DNA from: an uncultured Flavobacteriales bacterium
GTDB taxonomy: Bacteria; Bacteroidota; Bacteroidia; Flavobacteriales_E; Vicingaceae
Assembly: GCA_913059105.1 (NCBI GenBank)
Contig: CAJXRL010000069.1
Location: 1-11,290 of the forward strand
Reading direction: 5' to 3'
Length of the DNA: 11,290 nt
Part shown: piece by piece, positions 1 to 6,471 of the stretch
How positions within the stretch are numbered: position 1 is the stretch's first letter
How the letters are laid out: every line of letters starts with the position of its first letter
Notes under the pieces: model-generated
Told to the model about the DNA's origin: nothing
Seen by the model: only the letters and a program-made list of their open reading frames with translations
Database searches by the model: none
Position numbers and translations under genes: made by a program

Positions 1-17
1 ATGTGTATAAGAGACAG
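1..17. other. Nextera/Tn5 mosaic-end adapter remnant (not genomic)
   Basis: The first 17 bases, ATGTGTATAAGAGACAG, equal the 19-bp Tn5 mosaic end used in Nextera libraries minus its first two bases (AG). It points into the insert, as expected at the left edge of a tagmented fragment. It happens to be open in the frame of the downstream gene and adds the artefactual residues (M)YKRQ to its translation. Genomic sequence begins at about base 18. Confidence 0.97.
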
Positions 18-2597
18 ATATTTAGTAGAATGAACCAAATGGAAGTTAACATTGGTGCTAAAAGAAGAAATCTAAAAATAATTCTTCAAAACTCTACGAC
101 ACAAGCAAATGGTTATGTAGGATTAGCTCCTTTTGTTTCCGAATTCTTCCTTACACCTTACCCAGTAAATAATGCTATTGGCACTTTACCTTGGCATTAC
201 ACTTTGGGTATTCACGAATATCAACATGCGTTGCAATATGCCAATTCTCACTATGGAGTTTCTAAAGTATTTCATTGGATTGGGGGAGAATTAGCGTGGA
301 GTGCAGCGCAATCATTAGCTATCCCAAACTGGTTTTTTGAAGGCAATGCAGTTTTAGCCGAGACACAGTATACTGAGCAAGGAAGAGGTCGAATCCCGAC
401 CTTTTTTAATGGGTACAGATCTTTTGTGTTGGAACAAAACATTCCAAATTACGACAAAGCCAGAAACGGTTCCTTACGTGATTTTGTTCCTGACCACTAT
501 CGTTTAGGCTATTTAATGGTTCGCCACGGCAGAGCGCAATACGGAGAAGATTATTGGACAAGAGTACTAAAAAGCGCAGCTGCTTATAAAGGAATAATTT
601 ACCCCTTCTCTAGAGCCTTAAAAAAAGAAGGTGGAGAACGATCTAAAAAATTGTACAGCAGTATGATAGAAGATTTTTCCGCTCAATGGGATGTCAACGA
701 AAATATTTTTGGGGAAACCGTATTTCCATTAATAAAAAATGAAGTAAGTAATTATTACTACCCCAAATTTGATAGAGACAGTATGCTCTATTTTATGCAT
801 GGTAGTTATGACAAAGCAAATGCTTTCTACAAACTAGAAGATGGTAAAAAAGTAAAAATTCGACAAGCAGGTATTCGCTCAAACAATTATTTTGATGTTT
901 ATAAAGGACAAATTCTTTCCACTGAAACACATTTTGATAAAAGATGGGGATGGATAGATTATGAAGACATTGTGATTTACGATGTAAGTACAAAAAAGCT
1001 AACCCAGTTAACAACTAAGGGCAAGTACTTTCATCCAAGTTTTTCCAACGACGGCGAAAAAATTCTTGCCAATTATGTACATCCTAACGGGGCGTACGAA
1101 ATCCATTTATTGAAAAAAGATGGAACCCTACTCCAAAAAATAAATAATGTAAATCAATATTATATTACTGAGATGACTTCCACATCTTCCAATACGTTTC
1201 TAGCCAATGCTAGGGACAATATTGGACAAACTGCAATAATTGAAATAACAGAATCTGGTGATCTAACCAACAAAACAAACTGGACATATCACATCACCGG
1301 GAGACCGTTAGAATATCAAGATAAAATCTATTTTGAAGCAAGTTACAATGGAGTTGATAATCTTTATGTAATAGAAAACGAACAAATTTTTGAATTGAGT
1401 TCGGAAGGATCAGGAAGGTATTCGCCAATCGTAAATCCAGCAAACGGAGGCTTGTATTTTACTGAATTTAGTTTAAGTGGAATTCAGTTGAAAAAAGCAA
1501 GTATGCCCATCATTACTGATCCTTTTCAATCCATCCCAGACCTCATTTCCTTGCCCTACTACAATCCAAGTTTTATTTTGGAATCTTCGAAAATACCAAC
1601 ACAAGACACCCTTCATAATGCTGAAATAAAATCCTATAATAACACAAATTCGCTTTTTAACATTCACTCGTGGGCACCTACTATAAGCCAAACTGAATTA
1701 GGCTTTGGGTTCACCTCAGAAAATGTATTGAATACATTAGACCTTGAAGCTGGATGGAAATATAACCTAAACGAGAATAAATCTGGTTTTGATTTTAAAG
1801 CAAAATATGGTCAATATTATATTCAAATACAGACCTTCTACCAAAAACTTGATCGAAGCATTAGCGGCAATTATGGAATAATAAATTTTAGCGAAACAAA
1901 AGCAGGCCTAGGTTTAAATATCCCCTTAAATTACTCCTCAAAAACATTCTTTCGAAAATTAGAACTTTCTTCAGCCTATAATTTTGTAGCCCCTGACAGC
2001 AAATCAACGGAGTTAATAAACCAAGAGTATCACCTGCTCAACAATCGGGTTTCTTACCAACAGAGTACGTTAAAGGCTAGAAAAAACATCTTTTCAAAAC
2101 TCTCATTTTCTGCAATTATTGAAGATTTAAGAGCCTTAAACAAAGAAAATTATCAGTTTCTCGCACAAAACTCATTGGCATTGCCCGGGGTTTTTAAAAA
2201 CGACAACTTAGTACTTGAAGCTGACCTGAGATTTGAAGGCGGGGAGACAAATTACCGATACAGCGATCGATTTTTGTATTCCAGAGGATTTTATAGTTAC
2301 AGAAGCAACGAGTTTTATAAATTCAGCGGTAACTACCATTTCCCGATTGCTTATCCTGATAAAGGTGCTTTAGGAATTGTCTATTTACTGAGACTGCGGG
2401 GAAATTTTTTCTTCGATTATTCCATTGCACCAACTCAAAATAGAGAATTCAATAGTGCAGGTTTTGAATTAATATTCGATACTAAGCTATTACGCCTACT
2501 TTCAGTTCCTATAGGAATTCGCTATAATTACGCTTTGTCGCAGAAATTCTATTCGCAATCAAATTTTGAGGTATTTATACCAATATCAAGATTCTAA
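18..2597 (+). CDS. 5'-truncated surface metallopeptidase-like protein: HExxH domain, TolB-like propeller, C-terminal outer-membrane barrel
   Basis: About 859 genomic codons remain (residue 1 = base 18). The real start and signal peptide are missing: the reading frame runs into adapter, and the first ATG (base 30) gives no signal sequence. Residues 66-70 read HEYQH, a gluzincin-type HExxH zinc motif. PNWFFEG follows, with E108 placed as a likely third zinc ligand, as in M1/peptidase_MA-like enzymes. From about 245 to 500 there are TolB/PD40-type blade motifs, for example FHPSFSNDGEKILANY at 338-353 and a YSP...GGLYF repeat near 466. From about 555 to the end the sequence has alternating polar/aromatic strands and finishes in phenylalanine (VFIPISRF), as in outer-membrane barrels. 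I infer a cell-surface or periplasm-facing peptidase anchored by its own barrel. Activity and substrate are unknown. Architecture confidence is good for the first two parts and moderate for the barrel. Confidence 0.8.
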   Translation: MFSRMNQMEVNIGAKRRNLKIILQNSTTQANGYVGLAPFVSEFFLTPYPVNNAIGTLPWHYTLGIHEYQHALQYANSHYGVSKVFHWIGGELAWSAAQSLAIPNWFFEGNAVLAETQYTEQGRGRIPTFFNGYRSFVLEQNIPNYDKARNGSLRDFVPDHYRLGYLMVRHGRAQYGEDYWTRVLKSAAAYKGIIYPFSRALKKEGGERSKKLYSSMIEDFSAQWDVNENIFGETVFPLIKNEVSNYYYPKFDRDSMLYFMHGSYDKANAFYKLEDGKKVKIRQAGIRSNNYFDVYKGQILSTETHFDKRWGWIDYEDIVIYDVSTKKLTQLTTKGKYFHPSFSNDGEKILANYVHPNGAYEIHLLKKDGTLLQKINNVNQYYITEMTSTSSNTFLANARDNIGQTAIIEITESGDLTNKTNWTYHITGRPLEYQDKIYFEASYNGVDNLYVIENEQIFELSSEGSGRYSPIVNPANGGLYFTEFSLSGIQLKKASMPIITDPFQSIPDLISLPYYNPSFILESSKIPTQDTLHNAEIKSYNNTNSLFNIHSWAPTISQTELGFGFTSENVLNTLDLEAGWKYNLNENKSGFDFKAKYGQYYIQIQTFYQKLDRSISGNYGIINFSETKAGLGLNIPLNYSSKTFFRKLELSSAYNFVAPDSKSTELINQEYHLLNNRVSYQQSTLKARKNIFSKLSFSAIIEDLRALNKENYQFLAQNSLALPGVFKNDNLVLEADLRFEGGETNYRYSDRFLYSRGFYSYRSNEFYKFSGNYHFPIAYPDKGALGIVYLLRLRGNFFFDYSIAPTQNREFNSAGFELIFDTKLLRLLSVPIGIRYNYALSQKFYSQSNFEVFIPISRF

Positions 2598-2679
2598 TAA
2601 GTAACTATCGGAAAGTAAAAGACTGCAGAAAAAACATCATTAATAAAAGCAAACTGAACGTTTCCATAATTCACTCTTT

Positions 2680-2706
2680 AAGCTTGGAGTTTTTCATGTG
2701 AAGCTT
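2680..2706. repeat. Small inverted repeats in the convergent gap, possible weak bidirectional terminator
   Basis: Two AAGCTT copies (2680-2685 and 2701-2706) could form a 6-bp stem with a 15-base loop, followed on the + strand by TTTT within AAGCTTTTAC. Separately, AAGTAAAAG at 2613-2621 is a perfect 9-base reverse complement of 2704-2712. The gap lies between convergent genes, so a terminator is expected, but the stems are short and AT-rich. Nothing else is visible in 2598-2713. Confidence 0.25.
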
Positions 2707-2713
2707 TTACTTA

Positions 2714-3310
2714 CTATTTCACCTCCGTCCAATCAACTTCATTAAACAATTGATCAAAATATTGCTCAAACCTTCGCAGCTCTTCAGGTGCATCAAAACG
2801 ATTAACAACTGTTTTCAACCCTTCTGGATTGAGCAAACTAGTGATGGTAGACGGCAAATCTGTAATCGCCTCCTTATCATAAATATTATTCAATTCGAAA
2901 TATCCAACTTCATTGGCATAATTCATTAAATTCTCCATTACGTCAGGTGAAACTTTTCCTCCCCAAAGCCCTACTCTTGGAGTAAAATTTTTACCAAAGT
3001 ACTCTACTCTTCCATCTTCATAAACTGTCATTGTATAAATAGGACAACGACCAAAACAGGCAGTACGCTGAATTCTAGCAACAGCATCCACTGGTATCTC
3101 TTTTTCAACCATTGCATAATAGTCTTCACTCTCATTAGGAAACTTTTCATTCTTCATTTGCTCCACTATTGCTGCTTCTCGCTCAGCATCAGTCATTTCT
3201 TGAGCTGCAGATTCAGTTTTAGCTTTTTCTTCTGTTGTCATCACTTCTTTCTTTCCCTTGCAAGCATTCAAAGCCAGTAGTATCGTGAATAAGTATATCG
3301 TTGTTTTCAT
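2714..3310 (-). CDS. DUF6438 domain lipoprotein
   Basis: The 198-residue product starts at the ATG at 3310, not at the upstream in-frame extension to 3457. From 3310 it opens with MKTTIYLFTILLALNAC, a lipoprotein signal with a lipobox ending at C17. A charged, Glu/Lys/Ala-rich linker (about 18-70) leads into a domain starting with ARIQRTACFGRCPIYTMTVY (78-97), continuing with EDGRVEYFG, a GLWGGKVS turn, and YFELNNIYDKEAITDLPST. This pattern (CFGxCPxY, dGxvxYxG, Yxxxx(T)D) matches what I know of DUF6438, a Bacteroidota family of unknown function. The paired cysteines C85 and C89 could form a disulfide or bind a ligand. The gene is transcribed away from the methyltransferase with a 47-bp divergent gap. 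It is probably anchored in the periplasm or outer membrane. No biochemical role can be assigned. Confidence 0.82.
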   Translation of the reverse strand: MKTTIYLFTILLALNACKGKKEVMTTEEKAKTESAAQEMTDAEREAAIVEQMKNEKFPNESEDYYAMVEKEIPVDAVARIQRTACFGRCPIYTMTVYEDGRVEYFGKNFTPRVGLWGGKVSPDVMENLMNYANEVGYFELNNIYDKEAITDLPSTITSLLNPEGLKTVVNRFDAPEELRRFEQYFDQLFNEVDWTEVK

Positions 3311-3330
3311 AACTGTTCGTTTTGTCTCAT

Positions 3331-3338
3331 TAGATTTG
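3331..3338 (+). promoter_or_regulatory. Candidate Bacteroidota -7 promoter element for the methyltransferase/CoA-transferase pair
   Basis: TAGATTTG fits the Bacteroidota -7 consensus TAnnTTTG exactly and lies 19 bases before the GTG start at 3358. No TTG sits at the usual 17-23 base distance upstream (the nearest is 27 away), so the -33 half is missing or degenerate. Confidence 0.35.
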
Positions 3339-3357
3339 CAATAATAATTCCATTTTA

Positions 3358-4242
3358 GTGAAACAGCAGAAAAACATTGAAAATAGCTCTTGGATAGAGC
3401 AAAAAGAAGCCATTGTAAGTTACTACGAAGAGTGCGACAACGCATACAGAGATGCATGGGGAATGGACCAAAACATGCAGCTCAATTTGGGCATTTGGAA
3501 AAAAGACACCAAAAAGTTGAGCGAAGCCTTGGTTAACCTGAACAACGAAATGATGGAAGTGGCTCAATTAAGCAAAAATGATCATGTCTTAGATGCAGGT
3601 TGCGGTGTTGGCGGAACACTCATTCATTTTGCCAAACAAATTGGGTGTACAGGAATTGGAATTACCCTTACCCCCCACCAGGCAGAAAAAGCCATTGAAA
3701 ATTCCAAAAGAGAAGGCGTAGCTCATTTAGTCACTTTTCAGGTAATGGATTATTGCAACACCACTTTTGAAGATGAAAGCTTTACATTAATTACTGGAAT
3801 GGAAAGCATTTGCTACGCTGAACCCAAAATTGCTTTTCTTCGCGAAGCACAACGTCTGCTGAAACCTGGAGGTAGAATTGCCATAGCCGATAATCTACAA
3901 GGAAAAGATAGCCTTACAGATAAAGAATATAAATCATTGTATACTGATGCATTTAATGGCTGTAGCGTTATCAGTTTAGATACGGAGAAACAGTACCGAA
4001 CAAACTTAAATGAACTACAATTTAAAAACATTGCCTGCATTGATGAAACAGAGCGAATTCGACCAAGCATTGTTCGCTTGAGAAAATTCTACTATGCCGC
4101 TGTAGTTTATAATTTCGCACATCGAATCATAGGAAAACGATTTTCAAAAACCCAAGAGGCCAACACTAAAATGTGCTACCACTTGTTAAGCAGCTTAGAT
4201 ACAGGATTGTGGAAATATGGATTAATAACAGCCACCAAATGA
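3358..4242 (+). CDS. Class I SAM-dependent methyltransferase (tocopherol/sterol/cyclopropane-synthase-like group)
   Basis: The protein has 294 residues with a Rossmann-fold methyltransferase core. Motif I is HVLDAGCGVGGTLIHFA (76-92), the glycine-rich SAM-binding loop. GIGITLTPHQAEKA (99-112) follows at the end of strand 2; TLTPHQ resembles the TLSPxQ seen in gamma-tocopherol and related small-molecule/lipid methyltransferases. D131 lies in the post-II region, and LKPGGRIAIADN (168-179) is the usual motif near strand 5. The N-terminal YYEECDNAYRDAWG also suits this group. The start is GTG at 3358: the next ATG (M36) would remove the conserved N-terminal part. The substrate is not evident. The stop overlaps the start of the CoA-transferase gene (ATGA, 4239-4242), so the two are probably co-translated and linked in function. 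Confidence 0.85.
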   Translation: MKQQKNIENSSWIEQKEAIVSYYEECDNAYRDAWGMDQNMQLNLGIWKKDTKKLSEALVNLNNEMMEVAQLSKNDHVLDAGCGVGGTLIHFAKQIGCTGIGITLTPHQAEKAIENSKREGVAHLVTFQVMDYCNTTFEDESFTLITGMESICYAEPKIAFLREAQRLLKPGGRIAIADNLQGKDSLTDKEYKSLYTDAFNGCSVISLDTEKQYRTNLNELQFKNIACIDETERIRPSIVRLRKFYYAAVVYNFAHRIIGKRFSKTQEANTKMCYHLLSSLDTGLWKYGLITATK

Positions 4243-5306
4243 AACCTTTTGAAGGCTTAACTGTAATTGAACTTGCAAGTGTTTTGGCAGGTCCGTCGGT
4301 GGGCGTATTCTTTGCTGAATTAGGTGCAAAAGTAATCAAGGTTGAAAACAAAAAAACCGGTGGCGATGTAACTCGAAGTTGGAAATTGGCAAGCGAAGAC
4401 AAATCTCATCCTTTCTCGGCATATTACAGCAGTGTGAATTGGGGCAAAGAAAGTTGGTTCATGGATTTAAAGGACAAACAAGATCGGGATAAGTTGAACC
4501 GTGAGATGGAGCAAGCTGATGTTGTCATTGCCAATTTCAAACCTGGCGATGCTGTAAAGTTGGGACTCGACTTTGAGAGCTTGAAGAAACTGAATTCCAA
4601 TTTAATATATGGAGAGATAACAGGGTTTGGAAAGCAAAAAAGAACGGCGTACGATGTGGTTTTACAAGCAGAAAGCGGCTTCTTAAGCATGAGCGGAACG
4701 GCTACGGGTGAATTGTGCAAAATACCAGTTGCTTTGATTGATATACTAGCGGCTCACCATTTAAAAGAAGGCTTGTTAGTAGCCTTACTGCAAACTAAAA
4801 AAGAACAGAAAGCCATGAAAGTTTCTGTTTCATTATATGATGCCGCACTTGCCTCATTGGCTAACCAAGCTACCAATTGGGTCATGAGCGGACACATTGC
4901 CCAACCTATGGGAACCTTGCACCCAAACATTGCACCTTATGGTGAATTGTTTACTTGTAAAGATGGGAAAAAAGTGGTTTTGGCCATCGGCACGAACCGC
5001 CAATTCTTAAAGTTATGCGAAGTATTAAACAATGACCATTTAAGCTCAGATGCCAGGTTCTCAGACAACCAACTACGAATCAAGAATAGAATCATTTTAG
5101 CAAATGAACTTTCTGAAAGTATTTTACATTTTAATCGGGAAGAACTGATGCAATTACTTATAGAGAAGCAAGTTCCTGCTGGAGCTTTGCGCAATATGAA
5201 AGAAGTTTTTGAATTACCTGAATCGAAACGTTTGTTGCAGAATGAAACAAAAGAAGGACATGATTTAACTGCAGTTAAAAATGTGATTTTCAATATTTCA
5301 GAATAA
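4239..5306 (+). CDS. CaiB/BaiF-type family III CoA-transferase (or AMACR-like racemase)
   Basis: The 355-residue product starts at the ATG at 4239, which overlaps the methyltransferase stop; the in-frame extension upstream lies inside that gene and is not expected to be used. MKPFEGLTVIELASVLAGPSVG and LGAKVIKVE are the classic N-terminal signature of family III CoA-transferases, followed by NWGKESWFMDLK and ADVVIANFKPG. YDVVLQAESGFLSMSGT and PVALIDILAAHH place D168 where formyl-CoA transferase has its catalytic aspartate. The family moves CoA between organic acids through an acyl-aspartyl intermediate; some members racemise 2-methylacyl-CoA instead. At 355 residues it is shorter than the usual ~400, closer to AMACR-type members. 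The acid substrate is unknown. Pairing with a methyltransferase suggests both act on one metabolite or lipid precursor, which is inference. Confidence 0.88.
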   Translation: MKPFEGLTVIELASVLAGPSVGVFFAELGAKVIKVENKKTGGDVTRSWKLASEDKSHPFSAYYSSVNWGKESWFMDLKDKQDRDKLNREMEQADVVIANFKPGDAVKLGLDFESLKKLNSNLIYGEITGFGKQKRTAYDVVLQAESGFLSMSGTATGELCKIPVALIDILAAHHLKEGLLVALLQTKKEQKAMKVSVSLYDAALASLANQATNWVMSGHIAQPMGTLHPNIAPYGELFTCKDGKKVVLAIGTNRQFLKLCEVLNNDHLSSDARFSDNQLRIKNRIILANELSESILHFNREELMQLLIEKQVPAGALRNMKEVFELPESKRLLQNETKEGHDLTAVKNVIFNISE

Positions 5307-5358
5307 TTTTATTAATCAGATTTTCCTGTAAACAATAAAGAACCCCTTCTTAAATACG

Positions 5359-6318
5359 CTACTTAAATAATTCTCTCATCACGCTACCTTGTCCTGCAGA
5401 GAATTCAAAACCCATTAATTCTGCTACCGTGGCTGATAGATCTGTTTGCCCTCTATTTAATTCCAAAATCTGACCTTTTCTAAAATCAGGACCTATAGCA
5501 AATAAGTTAATATGTCTGCAGCCCATACAATCATCTCCATGTGAAACAAATCCATCAAGATGTCCATCTAGATGCCTTCCGTGATCATTGGTTACAAACA
5601 GGGTAGTTTTATTGGCATATGTAGCATCACTTTGAACCAAGTTCCAAATCTGATATACATATTCATCGGTATTTCTTATGCCTTTTAAATACGCATTCCA
5701 ATCATTTCTGTGTCCCGAACCGTCCGGCTCCTTAAAGTTAATTAACGTTAGCTTAGGATGATGCGTATTCAAAATAGATCGAATCTGAATGAAAGTCAAG
5801 CTATCTTTGCGATATCCACTCCCTACCCCATTGCCTCCAACGCCACAATTGGTAGATGGCATATATAAATTTTTCCAAAGACTGTCTTGGCAATTCGCCA
5901 AAACTTGTAGTTTATCTTTGCTTGTAATCAGCCAAGCTTTTGTTGAATCTTCCTCTGATTCTTTCAGCCAATGTTGAAAAATAGAGGCACTATCAGGAAT
6001 TGCCTTGCCTGAATTATCCAAATCCTGATAATTGCCGGTAGTAATTGCGGTATGCCCCGGATTCGTAAAAGTGACTCCATTATTATAAAAGTTAGTATAA
6101 ACTGATCCCTCTGCAGCTAAATCATTGGCGAGTCTTGGCTGATATTGGTGTAACGAATCACCCCAAGTTTCCGAATACCTGGGCCCATCAACTACTACAA
6201 TGATTACATTTTCCGTCTTATATTTTTGTTGATTTTCAGAGGTTATAATTTCATTGTCAGAATCTTTACAAGAATTTATACTAATGATAGAAATCAAAGT
6301 AAGTAGCGGAAACCTCAT
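5359..6318 (-). CDS. Lipoprotein of the alkaline phosphatase superfamily (nucleotide pyrophosphatase/phosphodiesterase-like)
   Basis: The protein has 319 residues. It begins MRFPLLTLISIISINSC, a lipoprotein signal with the lipid-carrying cysteine at 17, so it should sit in the periplasm or on the outer membrane. The superfamily's two-metal site is complete: D44 (VVVDGPR), nucleophile T85 in TNPGHTAITTG (TxPxH...TG), D199 and H203 (EPDGSGH), D245 and H246 (TNDHGRH), and H260 (VSHGDD). The TxPxH...TG spacing resembles the NPP/type I phosphodiesterase branch more than sulfatases, which need a Cys/Ser formylglycine site. C264 and C267 lie just after the last ligand and may form a disulfide. The gene stands alone on the minus strand, beyond the terminator of the metal operon. 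I found no clear promoter upstream. The natural substrate (nucleotide, phospholipid or other phosphoester) cannot be told. Confidence 0.85.
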   Translation of the reverse strand: MRFPLLTLISIISINSCKDSDNEIITSENQQKYKTENVIIVVVDGPRYSETWGDSLHQYQPRLANDLAAEGSVYTNFYNNGVTFTNPGHTAITTGNYQDLDNSGKAIPDSASIFQHWLKESEEDSTKAWLITSKDKLQVLANCQDSLWKNLYMPSTNCGVGGNGVGSGYRKDSLTFIQIRSILNTHHPKLTLINFKEPDGSGHRNDWNAYLKGIRNTDEYVYQIWNLVQSDATYANKTTLFVTNDHGRHLDGHLDGFVSHGDDCMGCRHINLFAIGPDFRKGQILELNRGQTDLSATVAELMGFEFSAGQGSVMRELFK

Positions 6319-6415
6319 TTAATTTAATTTAAAAATATCCATTGTAATTCGAATCAATCAGAACTACAATTTTAGCACTTTAATGTTTAGCTCCCTTGAA
6401 TTCATTAAAAGCTAC

Positions 6416-6451
6416 AAAATAAAAAAAGGCCATGCATTCAAGCAAGACCTT
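6416..6451 (-). terminator. Rho-independent terminator of the HYC_CC_PP/HMA/TonB operon
   Basis: Read on the minus strand, AAGGTCTTGC and GCATGGCCTT flank a TTGAAT loop, giving a 10-bp stem with one G-U and one T-T mismatch (6426-6451). A run of T follows (6421-6425, then A and TTTT). It lies 20 bases past the receptor stop codon, exactly where the operon should end, and separates it from the phosphodiesterase gene. Confidence 0.8.
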
Positions 6452-6471
6452 CATTGAAACAAAAGATTATT

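Noticed and set aside
3311..3457. N-terminal extension of the DUF6438 lipoprotein to base 3457
   Set aside because: It overlaps the divergent methyltransferase start, and a textbook lipoprotein signal begins at the ATG at 3310.
4173..4238. Upstream in-frame start for the CoA-transferase
   Set aside because: It lies inside the methyltransferase gene, and the family's N-terminal motif begins at the ATG at 4239.
4424..5293. Antisense open frames of about 98 and 118 codons
   Set aside because: They mirror the CoA-transferase coding strand, show no domain pattern, and have no promoter or signal of their own.
5338..5351. AAGAA-CCCC-TTCTT hairpin in the gap between convergent genes
   Set aside because: A 5-bp AT-rich stem with no T tract is too weak to call a terminator.
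6319..6415. Promoter for the phosphodiesterase gene
   Set aside because: Only one-mismatch versions of TAnnTTTG are present (for example at 6367-6374), with no TTG at the right distance.
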